Source: Bolinopsis microptera (Eukaryota; Ctenophora; Tentaculata; Lobata; Bolinopsidae). Taken from it: a DNA stretch of 64,000 nt. The notes under the pieces were generated by a model. The model ran no database searches, was not told the origin of the DNA, and saw only the letters and a program-made list of their open reading frames with translations. Of this stretch, positions 1-11,051 are shown piece after piece. The stretch is from NCBI RefSeq assembly GCF_026151205.1, contig NC_087076.1, positions 9,648,902 through 9,712,901 of the forward strand, written 5' to 3'. Positions within the stretch are counted from its first letter, which is position 1. The number at the start of each line of letters is the position of its first letter. The translations under genes were made by a program, and so were the position numbers.

Positions 1-3000
1 AACATTTGGAACCTGTCCAAAGTTGGATTTACTAAATATTTGGTACTTTACCGGAAGTATTGTAGCGGGTATTGGCAACTAGATCAGATCAACAGAAGCT
101 ACCTGGTATCTTTAGGAATGTTACTAAATGAACTGTCAGAAGAATAGAAAGCCGGGCCGTGTTCGGCCCCTATATACTACAACCAGGCGTTCAATTTAGT
201 GCTAGGGTCAAAATAGTACTGTATTAAAACACCCTTTGTGAGTTGAACAATTTCTATGATTGAGAGCTTTTGATTGGCCTATCAGATGAACGCGGTGATA
301 GAATACCATATCGACCCACAATGCAAAGCTGGGTTGCTCGAAACATTCCGATCATAATATCTGAGACCTGGAACCCAGCTCAGTTCGGTATGTATCTGGT
401 ACGGGGTGTGGACTACAGTACTGGTAGATTATAAATCTCTGATATGAGTTTATTCCCATCCATAGTTATCAGCGGGTCTTTTAAAAACTGTTTCAAGTTA
501 AGTAATACGCAAAACCTACTGGCTGGCGGGGTGAGAACTGTGCCCATTTTTATTTAGGATAATAATGATCTGAGTAATTGCTTTTTCCTTGAGTAGGTGT
601 TGACAGCAATGTGTTCTGCCCAATACTTGTGTTTTTGGGTTAACAGTAACAATTTCCTGCCCTTCAATATTGAAAACCTTCCGTTGCCACCCCGTCAAAA
701 TGCGAGTGTTTTTGAGTAAATGGAATAGTATCCTGCTCTCTAATATAGAAACAGTCTCCAGATGCACCTGTGCGCTGTATGAATCATACTAACTGTTTTT
801 AAGGAAACGTTACCGCCCACTCCAACAAAATAAGAGATAAAAAACTTCCGTGAAGGAGTGATATCTATAGAGCTTTCAGAATCACTTATCCATAAATTCG
901 TACTCTCTTAGTACTGATTTGGTGCTCTCTGCATATTATTATTAGAAACATTCTCTCTCACTCCTGCCAATTTTCTGATCCAAAATATGGGGTTACGTAA
1001 TTTGTTGTTGTTATAGTTACCAAAATTTGAGGTATTTGTTACCAGGGTATATGCTGAGTTGACAGAATTTTGTTGTTTCTGTGCTGCTCATAATTTTAGG
1101 GCACAGAGGACACTTCGGCATTCAACTATCCATACTGATTCCATTTTCTCACGTTTTTCCATCATAAGTTACCTAGCATGCTGATTATAATTAGTAATTT
1201 AAATTACTGCAGCGAATAGTCTGCAGTCCAAAGCTTTGTGTTGTTCTAATTGATAAAGTGCATATATTTCTGAGAATCACACACTAAAATTCTGTCTGTT
1301 ATAGATAAAAAGGTCAGCATTCCACAAATATTTAGATCTTGAGAAACTATTTGCATTTGAGTATTTGAATACAGGCAATATAACACAGTCTGACTTACCG
1401 CAAACTGCTGAGTAACAAATATACTTGACTGCATCTTAGTTCAATTGTACATGGTCCGCGTTTTGACCAAATAAGGTAAACTTAGAACGAAAGTTGACTC
1501 AGAGTCAAGCTTCGAGAGTGGGCTATTTTAAACGGGTTCATTAATTTTGCGAGAGCGATATTCATTGTCCTAACAAGATTCCAACAATGAACAAACCGAT
1601 ATTTAGTTTGACTCCTCGCCGTGGTCTGACTTATTACCAAATAAGGTATTGATCATCCTGCACTCTATTTCCTCTTACTCGTTAATGAGATAGTCTAATT
1701 TTGCAAAGCAGTCTATTATGTAATGATTGTGCAAGGATTATGTAAGAGTTGTGGTCAGCCCCTCCAGGCAAGTAAATATTGTGACGGAGGGACAAGCGTG
1801 ATTGAATCTCGCGATCTGACGCTAGTCACGACTGAAATACACAGTTTAATTGAATTTGCTAGACATTGCACCTTTACATTCTCTGACTGTGGCTAATTAT
1901 CTCAGTGCGATCATTTCACTGTGCTGGTATTTGTTGTGTGTGTAGTTGGAATTTGTTGTGTGTAGTTCCGCGGAGAAGAGTACTCCTTATTCTCACATAC
2001 TGTATGTGTATTTCTCACATATTGCGTGCGTGTGAAATGTGATTGTTTCTTACGCTGCACCTAGTAACTAGTTCGCTCCATATCACGTTTTTAATTTCGT
2101 GGAATATTCTCGAATAGTCCACCTGTGTAGTGTGTAGTGTCACTTCACAGTTCACTTCCTCTTTTGACATTGTCACTCTTCTGAGGAATATAATCGTGGT
2201 GTTTTCAGCACAGTTCTGCGTAATGTTAATTAATATTGCACTGTTAGTCGGAAGTACAAAGTAGAAAACAACTCCTCCAATTCTTAAGATGAGATACGTC
2301 TCACACATAACGTATATATCAGGACATTCCTCTCACTTTCTAGCAAGCTTGCTTTAAGGATTGTGTCTTGCTGGGGTCGGTACTTGTAATCTGATATTAC
2401 CTCTTGGCTCTTACAGTGCAACGTGCCATTGTAATTTGTTAGGGCGGAACTTTGTTTAAATTTTGTAATTTACTTGATTATCCTGCCAGTGTCCTTGTAG
2501 TTTGGTACTGTGTAGTTTGGTACTGTGTAGTTTGGTACTGTGTAGTTTGTGTGTGGGTTATGTTTCTTTCCTTTGGTCATTGCAGTTCTCCGGTATCCAG
2601 TAATACTTTCTCCTTTTGGCTTTTTAGCATCATGCGAGATTATCGGGTCAAATTCTGTGGAATATTACTCTGTATATTTTACTGGTAACTGTTAGCTAAC
2701 ACAGCTCTATTGCACGTCCAACTCTTTAACTTTATTTAAAAGTAAAGGAGTATTTTATTAGATTTAATATGGACAATGAGTTATTATCAACAAAATAATT
2801 CCCTGTTTTTCCTTATCATTAAAATTAGATTACGATCAAGTTACTCTCAGTAACGTCATTACTGTACTCAGGAATCTTAAGATTTCGCGTACCGCTCAGT
2901 ATTAAGTCACATCAACTCCTTTATGTTTTTTATCGTTTGTATGAGATTGTCCATTAGTGTAGTAACTGTGCTTTGTGATCATTTGATGCCGCTCATCGCT

Positions 3001-3826
3001 GTTATTTTGTCTGTTAACTGACTTTAGCAGGGGTGTTAACATATTATATAGTGTTAACATGGTTCGTCTCTTATTTTCCTCTGTTTCCGTCCCCCTCTAA
3101 GTATTTTAATCCTTTCTCCCTGAACTCCCTTGACAGTTGTGATTTGTACGTGGGCCGATATATTTTGACATCTCTAAATAAGCGAAATAGTCCATTTTTA
3201 ACTTACACCACTCAACTAACAACAATAGATTAAGATTTGAGAGTGTTAATTTACTAATCCCGGAAGAACGTCATGGACAACTGGAGGTCACGTCGTTAAC
3301 AGATTGTCACTCAGCAACTCATATGTTGTTGTTACAGTCTTTGTAGCCTGACTTCAGATTTAGCGGGGGAAGGAAGTTAGAGCAAGTTGACGTGCCAGCT
3401 CCCCCCGTCCGATGATTTCCATTTTCCTGGATCATCTAACAGCTGAGTGGTTCCCAGTTCAGTGAGTCTCACAAAATATGCCCGAAATTTGTCTGGACGC
3501 CATTTATTAGAACAAAGTATGCGGAGTATTGCGATGCATATTTGGCTGGTCGTCAATTAGTTGAAGCTGTTCCTCTTTGAGTTTGAGGCCGTTTTTTTTA
3601 GTCAGTTGTCTGGTAGTTTAAGAAAGGTTTTTTTAATATTATTTTTTCGTGCAACATTTTTATTGAAAACTATTTAATTCTTCCCAGTACACCGTCCTCA
3701 CTATCTTTTTAACCCCATTTATAATAGAAAAACTTAAAAACTAATTAAACAAAATTCAAAAATCCGCGGTTTCAGCTAAGTTCAACAACAAAATAATAAC
3801 CACCTGCACCCGTAAAAAGCACATTT
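1..3826. other. Intergenic, no supported gene
   Basis: AT-rich DNA with only short open frames on either strand. I see no exon with matching splice sites and no recognisable protein motif. A 15-bp direct repeat (tttggtactgtgtag, about three copies) lies at 2497-2549. Confidence 0.6.
2497..2549. repeat. 15-bp tandem repeat, about 3.5 copies
   Basis: Unit tttggtactgtgtag is repeated head to tail with no mismatches in the full copies. Confidence 0.9.
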
Positions 3827-4170
3827 ATAACGTTTAAAAAAGAGGAGTATAACGTTTAAAAAAGAGGAGTATAACGTTTAAAAAAGAGGAGTATAACGTT
3901 TAAAAAAGAGGAGTATAACGTTTAAAAAAGAGGAGTATAACGTTTAAAAAAGAGGAGTATAACGTTTAAAAAAGAGGAGTATAACGTTCAAAAAAAAGAA
4001 GTATAACGTTTAAAAAAGAGGAGTATAACGTTTAAAAAAGAGGAGTATAACGTTTAAAAAAGAGGAGTATAACGTTTAAAAAAGAGGAGTATAACGTTTA
4101 AAAAAGAGGAGTATAACGTTTAAAAAAGAGGAGTATAACGTTTAAAAAAGAGGAGCATAACGTTTAAAAC
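3827..4170. repeat. 22-bp minisatellite, 15 full copies plus a partial one
   Basis: The unit ataacgtttaaaaaagaggagt repeats every 22 bp from 3827 to 4156, followed by a partial copy. Nearly all units are identical. One near 3981 has several substitutions but keeps the 22-bp length, and the last full unit ends in c instead of t. There are no spacers, so this is not CRISPR-like. Confidence 0.97.
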
Positions 4171-6082
4171 AAGGATTTTATAACAGATCCTATTACTGCA
4201 CACAGGATCCAGCGGATCAAGAGCACATAAACAGCAGACAGGTAGCTTAACTTCTATCCGGGAGAGTAATTAGTGCATGCAATTTAATTAACGGTGACAG
4301 ACGGCAGTGTAAGATCAGTTAACTGTCAAGTAATCGCAATTAGCACGGTTATACTCAGCAATTCTCAGCAGTTTCTTTGGCATGATTGATTAAGATACTG
4401 TCAGTTTATATATATGAGAGGCATGGTGCTGATTTCGCAGTACAGTTAAGATAGCTTGTAGTTGGGGTAGTTAAATGCTTCTCTCTTACCGATTTGTAAT
4501 TAAAAAGAGCTGAAATTTGTATTAGTAAAATTTTCTGCAAGTTTAACAGCAGCTATTTTTAATCCTTGTTACAGCGCATGATGCGATCAGCTGCACATCT
4601 TTGATTTTTATCTCCCTTTCTAAAAGGATGGGTATAGATGGTTTCCCCGATTTAACCATATAATGTCAGATTACGGCAGGTGTTGTAAGTCGAGTAGATC
4701 TCCAAGTAATCCAGCTGACATAAAGTTAATTTTGGGCCACCCTGTATAATTCATTCCTTCTCGAACGAACGATCTAATCAACCGCATGACATTCGCATGA
4801 AATTGTTCATTGTTAGCCTGTGTGTGTACTCATAGAAACCATGTATAATACACAGTTACACAGTGTGTAATACACATCGCATATTAGACAGTTTTTGGGT
4901 TTTTCCAAATAGTTTCTGATTATTCTGATTTGCGACAAATGATATTGCACTGTTAGGATAAACGACGTTTCAAAGTAACAACTTCTTATTCATGCTGACA
5001 AAATTGGTAAATATGTGAGAAAACTGTCTCATAAAATTTTTATTAATCAAAAATGGCTAAACGACAACAAATTGTTCAAATACTCGACTAAAATTAGAAT
5101 CAAAATCTATATATATACAACACTACTCGATCTGCTATTCAATAAACTTAAAACATCCACTAAACAGCAAGTACGTGATTGTGATCGTGTGATGGAATGA
5201 CATACGTACAGTGATAACAGATGATTTAAGATGTAAGTGATAACAGATGATAAGGTAAAAGATACAATACATGTGAGATGGTGTATACACTATTTGAGTG
5301 AAAATATAGTGAGTGGTTACTGATTGTGAGCGAGATGTGAAAAAACATTAAAACTTACTACTGCTAGAAAACTTAAACTGTATGCAATAAAAAGGGAATG
5401 AAACTAAAATATCTAAAATTCTTCAGTACTAGCTATGATAAAACGTTTAATAGTATCCAGTTCTTCTCTCTTGCATATTGTTAGATTAGTAATAATAACA
5501 CTGGTTCGGGAACTGTGTTTTGTTTAAATTCTCTCAATAGTGTTTGTTGGTGCCGTTACAGTGTGTTTGCTTATAGAAATACTCTTTTAAAATGGTGTAG
5601 ACATTATGTAATATGATGATCTCACTTTTCAGGTGCCAACTTTGTTTGCAAACACTATTAGTACCACTACTATAACTAATACCACCTAATACCACTACTA
5701 GTACTAATACTATTACTACCACTACTAATACTATTAGTATTAAACACAGTGCTTGTTCAGTATACTATACAGCCTTCCTAAGTTTAGTGTAGAAATAATC
5801 AACCCGCGGTTACAACAAATGAATAATTAGTAGAGATACAATACCTCTCTAGATGTAGTGCCCTAATTACAATGCTACAATCTACTCTAATTATGCGCTA
5901 ATTACAATGCTACCATCTACTCTAATTATGCGCTGTAAAATTATTTAGTGTGTTCAACTTATAATCTCGCTTACCCTTACTGTTAAAAGTTTAAACTTTA
6001 TTTATTCTACATAATACTGAGCTAGATTATAACGTTTACTTTATTCTATAATGACTCTTAATTAATACTCGGTTTCTTTTAG
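4171..6082. other. Intergenic stretch, no supported gene
   Basis: AT-rich. At 4733-4747 there is an isolated tgggccaccctgtat, which matches the outer end of the mariner-type element at 33.87-34.92 kb. A 35-bp duplication lies at 5863-5932. The acceptor of the following gene is at 6081-6082, so an untranslated first exon of that gene probably lies somewhere in this stretch. Confidence 0.5.
5863..5932. repeat. 35-bp tandem duplication
   Basis: Two adjacent copies beginning ctaattacaatgctac and ending ctctaattatgcg, with one mismatch. Confidence 0.9.
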
Positions 6083-6088
6083 TCAGAC

Positions 6089-6171
6089 ATGGACATCGCC
6101 GCAATCGCAGCTATCGCCAAAGAGGTGAAAATCAACGCCAGAGCCAAACAGACTGCCACAGACAAGAAAAG
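6089..6171 (+). CDS. EL-repeat acidic-tail protein, coding exon 1
   Basis: First of three coding exons of a 147-residue protein. ATG lies six bases after a splice acceptor (tttcttttag, AG at 6081-6082), so there is an untranslated exon further upstream. The context gacATGG is a good initiation site. The exon encodes 27 residues starting MDIAAIAAIAKEVKINARAK, an Ala/Ile then Lys/Arg-rich leader, and ends at donor GTAAAT (6172) with two bases of a Ser codon left over, which the next exon completes. Confidence 0.75.
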
Positions 6172-6633
6172 GTAAATTTACAAGTTTCGATTAGTATTAA
6201 CTAGTATTCAAGTTTTGCCGAGATTGTGAAAAAATTGAATCCAAACTTCACCCTCACAGTTCCTGCTAATAGCATACTATCCTTCACCTCGACATACATA
6301 TTGTATTGTATTGTATTGTATTGTATTGTATTGTATTGTATTGTATTGTATTGTATTGTATTGTGGCATCAGATGCCATCGTGGAGTAGGTGGTCTCCTG
6401 CACCTTTTCCCCTCGACATAATAGAAAAAACCTATACATGCAACCTGCAACCCGAAGGTGATTGCAGCCCTTACGGAAGACTATAACTCTATACGGTCTT
6501 CAATCTTCATGCTTCTCTAATAAAATGATACACAAGGTAAGTTTACCAGGTTAACTTAACCTGAGGTTAAGGTTTTGTTGTACTCATGATCCAATTAGTA
6601 ATTATCTCAAACTAATCCTCCTCCTCTTCACAG
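6172..6633. repeat. Intron 1 with (ATTGT)n microsatellite
   Basis: The intron contains an uninterrupted pentanucleotide run (ttgta) from about 6299 to 6364. Nothing else is seen. Confidence 0.85.
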
Positions 6634-6781
6634 CACGGAGCTGTCAAACGTGTTAGCAGCACGACAGAAGGGAACAGCAGGCCCTATTAAACAAAGAAAG
6701 GAGCACAAGGTAGACCCCAACGATGGTATGTCGTCGGAACTGCAGAAAATGCTCGCTAAGAGAAACAAAATCATCGAAGAG
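6634..6781 (+). CDS. EL-repeat acidic-tail protein, coding exon 2
   Basis: The acceptor ctcctcttcacag and donor GTACGT flank 148 nt that keep the frame from exon 1 and end in phase 0. It carries two copies of a short motif: ELSNVLAARQKG and ELQKMLAKRNKI, the second preceded by GMSS. The second copy resembles the G-actin-binding (WH2-like) block of Ena/VASP proteins, which contains a comparable EM-x3-LA-R-R core. That comparison is by eye only, so a role in actin binding is inference. No other domain is recognisable. Confidence 0.75.
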
Positions 6782-7041
6782 GTACGTCCAATGCACACAC
6801 AGAGAAGATGGGAATTTTTTTCACAAGCTCTTTATTTTTTGCCTCATGTGAATCTAGAGAGGTTAGAATTATCTTAGACTGGATCATTTTGAATTTCAAC
6901 TGATATTATGCAGACTGCGAAGCATCTAGAAGAAATCCTCTCCAACTTTCTAATAATATACAACTTTATTTGTATTACTATTAAGATATAACTTATAATA
7001 CTTTTTATTGTTCGCTCTCTTGAGTGGGTTAGTCACAATGA

Positions 7042-7157
7042 ATTACTGAGGACGAAATGAGAGATACATGACAAAGGCATATAGCCGAAACGTCGACAAT
7101 ACCTGATGTATTTTGTTTTAAAGAGCAAGTGGAGATTCTCATTTTTTCCTCAGTAAT
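7042..7157. mobile_element. MITE with about 21-bp inverted ends, in intron 2
   Basis: The left end attactgaggacgaaatgag and the reverse complement of the right end match at 19 of 21 positions. The interior contains the phrase gccgaaacgtcg. The 116-bp element lies in the 1.2-kb second intron (6782-7981), which holds nothing else recognisable. Confidence 0.6.
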
Positions 7158-7981
7158 CAATAGCTGAAGTAAATTGTAACACAGAATAGCTTAGTAGTTA
7201 TAATTGCAGTAATGTTCGTTCTGTCAGTTCTATATACGAAAGGAGTCTTTTACCGTGTGGGGAGACGAAATGGACATGTTGTACAAAGCATATCTAGCAA
7301 GAGAGAAGGAAATCGATATCATCCACCAGGCTCATCTAAAACTATGCCAATAATCTGCTATAGTCACGGAGCAAATTAAAATACAATCGGTAAAATTTGC
7401 CGATTTTATCAAGCCTAAAAGCTAGTGCGCTAAACATGGAATGATCGAAGTATTGAATAGTTCTGAAAGTTAATAGAATTGTAAACTACCTTAATACTAG
7501 ACGCAGTACCAGTACCACCATATCAACTTTAACTGTGCTTTCCTAAGAGATTCTTTAAATCCTTCATGCACATTGTTTGTAGTGCACATTGTTTGTAGTC
7601 ATAAGATCCTTTGACCAATATTTTAAACCCTATTTTCTTTTTAGAACTGAAGGACAACTTAGGGGCCTGAGTTCCTTGAGTAAAACATATAAACCAAGCT
7701 ATCGGTCTTGCTGTTGCTTTACCGAGCTATCGGCCTTGCTCCTGTCAGTACGGTTAAATCCTTCTTATTACAACCAAGAGCTTGAATCTTTATAGCTGCT
7801 ACAAGACGCTCCTTTAATCATATTGCTGAGAATCGAATTTCCGAAAATACCCAATCCAATCAAAATCACAGATATCTGTCGACTTACAACTACAAGCGTA
7901 TTTTAAATTTCACGCCATTTAAAGTAAGAGCCGGTGAGTTTCGGATGTCTCCAACAATCACTAATTCGTTCTCCCACTCAG

Positions 7982-8194
7982 GACGAAGAAGTCAGGACCA
8001 AAGAAACCAACCGACCCGAGCTTTTCAAAGCAATGAAACATCGAAACATTGCAATCGCCCAAGACGAGGTTAAACCGGAGGAGCCTGCCGCTCAGAACGC
8101 CGATGCTGACGACCAAGGGGACAACTACGACGACGAGGGTCCGTACAGTGACGAGGAATACAGCGACAGCGACTACTCTGACGAGGAGTCCTGA
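7982..8194 (+). CDS. EL-repeat acidic-tail protein, last exon
   Basis: The acceptor ctcccactcag opens an exon in phase 0 that ends with TGA at 8192-8194. It carries a third, weaker copy of the motif (ELFKAMKHRNIA), a linker rich in Glu, Ala and Asp, and a C-terminal tail of Asp, Glu, Ser and Tyr (for example YSDEEYSDSDYSDEES) with many possible CK2-type phosphosites. The joined protein is about 147 residues, with no signal peptide or membrane segment, so it is probably cytosolic. I do not recognise the family. Confidence 0.75.
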   Translation, partial: DEEVRTKETNRPELFKAMKHRNIAIAQDEVKPEEPAAQNADADDQGDNYDDEGPYSDEEYSDSDYSDEES

Positions 8195-8388
8195 ACACTT
8201 AACACTCAGATAAAACGACGGACATGCTCACAGACGGACATGCTCAGCTGGACTAGTTGTGGTGCATAGCTAATTGTTATTAAATCCAGATTTCTTGATT
8301 AGGGCTGGCCAAATTATAAGATTCCAAATTGAAATGTAAATGTCATATGAAATTTGTAATATTACCTAATTTTATTGCCTGGTATTGA

Positions 8389-8394
8389 AATAAA
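8389..8394 (+). terminator. Poly(A) signal AATAAA of the EL-repeat gene
   Basis: A canonical AATAAA about 195 bp after the stop codon, with no intervening gene. Confidence 0.6.
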
Positions 8395-9108
8395 GTGATT
8401 GGATTTTTGATTTTTATAAAATCGAAGTGTCTTGTTGCCTGATTGGCGGGGTCAATCAAGGATGTTCTCGAACCTTCGCAGATCTCATGTTTGACATTTT
8501 ACAGCAATATGTTTTAGTGCCTTTACCAACGCTCAATTTTCTCTAGATGAATATGATTTTTGACGGTTCTTATAAAATGATTTTCACGTGACGTGCTGAC
8601 TAATTGACTAATTTACAATAATTATTGATTGTTTTTATATATATATTACGGAGATTGATCTCTCGAATTTTCTATAAACGACTAATTTATTGTTTTTATT
8701 TCGTCGGTCTAATATATATTAATATCACGTATAACTGTTCATTCAGAGCCTTGGCAACTAGCAATTTATACAAGCTTATTCCCGATTCACGATTGTTCAT
8801 TGATTTACTAAGGTTGATGGATGATGACGAGCGTGCCTAATCACTCTACACTCGATCTTCTAAATTGTTCTATAAAAGTAAAAGGGCCCCCGAAAGTTGA
8901 AACCAACTTGGATTAGGTGTATTTTCGGACGCTGATTCCGGATCACCCCCCATGACAGGATGAAAATGCTCTCCTGACGAGATATTGGCAAAAAAACTGT
9001 CTCGATCACGTGATATGACCGTATTAGGAAGTTGGTCAAATTTATCGTCAGGGTTAGGGTTTCAGCATATGCTTTTGTTAGGGATTGGGTTAGGGTTACG
9101 GTTGGGAT

Positions 9109-9293
9109 TTGTAGCGCGATGCGTTACTGTGCCGCGCCGCGCACTCAATGAGGCTTCTCTGGCTAGATCGGCGAGATGCGCTACTGTGCCGCGCCGAGCT
9201 GCTTGACATACGTTGCATGCCATTTTTCGCCGCTGATATTTGTTATATGTAACATGTATCAACGAGCTGCCATGAATTGACATCGTCAATTAA
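9109..9293 (-). mobile_element. Family A MITE, copy 1, 9-bp TSD
   Basis: Flanked by direct repeats GGTTGGGAT at 9100-9108 and 9294-9302. The related family D copy at 45.2 kb shows the uninterrupted site. Read on the minus strand the element starts ttaattgacgatgtcaatt and ends gcgctacaa. It has no coding capacity and carries a GC-rich internal direct repeat (gcggcacagta). It is itself split by a 60-bp insertion. Confidence 0.9.
9203..9262. mobile_element. 60-bp mini-element nested in family A copy 1
   Basis: Flanked by CGAGCTGC at 9195-9202 and 9263-9270, a perfect 8-bp target duplication. Its ends, ttgacatacgttgcat and the reverse complement of the other end ttgatacatgttacat, form an imperfect inverted repeat. 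The other family A copies lack it. Confidence 0.75.
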
Positions 9294-9317
9294 GGTTGGG
9301 ATCAGATTATAGTGTTA

Positions 9318-9393
9318 TTACTGGGCGGCACTCAGCCTGTCAGTCCGCCGAATCTTTATTTGCATAATAGCCTTACCTGGGGTCCCCAGGTAA
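9318..9393. mobile_element. Family E mini-element, copy 1, 8-bp TSD
   Basis: A 76-bp element starting ttactgggcgg and ending ccccaggtaa, with short inverted ends. It is flanked by TAGTGTTA (9310-9317) and GAGTGTTA (9394-9401), 7 of 8 matching. Related copies lie at 10721 and 49805. Confidence 0.7.
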
Positions 9394-9463
9394 GAGTGTT
9401 AAAGTTTCGAATAGTCGTTCAGGGCCAGCTAGAGAACGGGTTGAAAAAGTCACGTGACAGTCG

Positions 9464-9537
9464 AGTGTAGAGTGATTATTAATCATCATCCGAGTATCAC
9501 TATTATCCGGATGATGATTAATAATAATCACTCTACG
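9464..9537. repeat. Large imperfect inverted repeat
   Basis: The arms run tagagtgattattaatcat and its near complement, around a short loop near 9495-9508. It overlaps the right end of the family D element and probably marks a partial second copy of that end. Confidence 0.7.
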
Positions 9538-10006
9538 CAGCGCACGTCTATATTTTTTCGAAAAAGCGCGCCGCTTAACTTTATTTTCTAATTATATTGT
9601 ACTAAAAACTGTATCACGTGTCAATCATGTTATGTTGTATGTATCACGTCGTAACCCACATTCACACATTATCAATAATATTTATATTGCCAATATTATT
9701 TTCAGAAAAAATTTTGAAAACCCACCGCGCGAATTTACCAGTCATATTGCAAACTTTTATCCAATTTTGCTTCCAGACTGCGTTTTTGTTTTATTTGCAG
9801 TTTCAAAATAAAATTACAAGTATTGTCAATTGTAGTACATAGTACAGCAGGGTGTCACTGTCAAAATTATTGGCGCGCGGTAGTCAATTTTGCGTAAAAT
9901 TTTTGACGGATGTTACTCGTCTAAATTTCTTCGAAGTAGCGCGCGCCAGGCCAAATTATTAACAATGGTCAAGTGAAATTTTAGCTTATACCTGTTAGTG
10001 TTACCC

Positions 10007-10132
10007 TTGATTCACGATGTCAATCCTTCGCAGCTCGGTGAGGCACAGTGGTGCATCTCGCCGATCTACCGAATGTGGTTGCGAGAAGCATTATTTGATG
10101 CGCGCGCGACCCAGTAGTGCATCGCGCTACAA
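10007..10132 (+). mobile_element. Family A MITE, copy 2, 9-bp TSD
   Basis: Flanked by GTGTTACCC at 9998-10006 and 10133-10141, both exact. Begins ttgattcacgatgtcaatcc and ends atcgcgctacaa. Confidence 0.9.
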
Positions 10133-10141
10133 GTGTTACCC

Positions 10142-10390
10142 TTGTATCACGTGGTGACCCCCACGGTCGCTTCACTATAGTGTAGCGTCTTCGACTATAG
10201 TGTAGCATCTTCGACGCTAATTGACGATGTCAATTCATGGCAGCTCGGCGCGGCACAGTAGCGCATCTCGCCGATCTAGCCAGAGAAGCTGTGAGAAGCC
10301 TTATTAAGTGCGCGGCGCGGCACAGTAACGCATCGCGCTACAGGGGGAGCCGCGCACTTCGTGCGCGGCGGGTCATACAACGTATGACAA
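10142..10390 (+). mobile_element. Family C hairpin element, copy 1
   Basis: Starts ttgtatcacgtgg and ends acaacgtatgacaa. It contains two hairpins: ccgcgcac/gtgcgcgg around ttc, and gtcatac/gtatgac. The start, the end and both hairpins recur at 10813-10939 and, inverted, at 11052-11295. A family A copy is embedded within it. Confidence 0.65.
10212..10338 (+). mobile_element. Family A MITE, copy 3, no clear TSD
   Basis: Begins taattgacgatgtcaattc and ends atcgcgctaca. It lies inside family C copy 1 at a point where the host element itself reads gcta-ca, so the junction has microhomology and no clean 9-bp duplication. Confidence 0.8.
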
Positions 10391-10468
10391 AACTTTGTGC
10401 AAGGCACACCATGTGGTTCGCAGGCGCTAAAATTATCATAGATAACTAACGCGCATTTAGGAGACGCG

Positions 10469-10570
10469 TTGTAGCGCGATGCACTACTGGGTCGCGCGCG
10501 CGCATCCAATAATGCCTCTCGCAACCACACGCAGATCGGCGAGATGCGAAGGATTGACATCGTGAATCAA
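10469..10570 (-). mobile_element. Family A MITE, copy 4, 9-bp TSD
   Basis: Flanked by GGAGACGCG at 10460-10468 and 10571-10579, exact. On the minus strand it runs from ttgattcacgatgtcaatcc to gcgctacaa, 102 bp. Confidence 0.92.
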
Positions 10571-10720
10571 GGAGACGCGCAAAAGTTGTCACTGTTGGCA
10601 TGGTTTGGGCGAGCGAATTAGTAAGAGCCCGACCATAGCGAGGTGTTTTTACTTAAATACTTTGGTTTTAATAAACAAAAAAGTACTGTCAAAATGATTG
10701 ATGATACCGTACTATAATAC

Positions 10721-10954
10721 TTACTGGGCGCGCGGTGGTGCTCACTGCTCAGCCATCATTCCATTTCCGCCGAATCTCTATTCAGTTTATAAACATGATA
10801 GCCTGAGGTCCCTCGTATCACGTTGCGACCCCCACGGTCGTTTCACTATGGTTTCACTATGGTTTCACTATGGTATCGTCCTGACGATACAGGGGGAGCC
10901 GCGCACTTCGTGCGCGGCGGGTCATACAACGTATGACAAGAGTTCCCCAGGTAA
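10721..10954. mobile_element. Family E mini-element, copy 2, interrupted
   Basis: Starts ttactgggcg and ends ccccaggtaa, but is enlarged by family C copy 2 inside it. The flanks TATAATAC (10713-10720) and TATGATGC (10955-10962) match at 6 of 8, an eroded target duplication. Confidence 0.55.
10813..10939 (+). mobile_element. Family C hairpin element, copy 2
   Basis: Runs from tcgtatcacgttgcgaccc to acgtatgacaa. It shares both hairpins with copies 1 and 3 and adds three short repeats of ggtttcactat. Confidence 0.65.
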
Positions 10955-11051
10955 TATGATGCTTATTATCAATTCAAACTTACTACCTATTCATTATATC
11001 AAACTAATACTTATCATGTCATATCAACTGAGATATTATACTTGGGTAACA

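Larger units (their letters stand above)
8839..9477. mobile_element. Family D element with 17-bp perfect inverted ends
   Basis: Ends are aatcactctacactcga at 8839-8855 and its exact reverse complement at 9461-9477. The body, including the ggttagggtt-like stretches and the phrase cggacgctgattcc, recurs at 44.78-45.29 kb. This copy is interrupted by a family A element at 9109-9293 and a family E mini-element at 9318-9393. No transposase is encoded. Confidence 0.75.

Noticed and set aside
3827-4170. Regular 22-bp repeat that might suggest a CRISPR-like array
   Set aside because: The units are contiguous, with no unique spacers, and the window is clearly eukaryotic.
9050-9110. ggttagggtt stretches as interstitial telomere sequence
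   Set aside because: They are part of the family D repeat and recur in the same context at 45.1 kb, not as a pure TTAGGG array.
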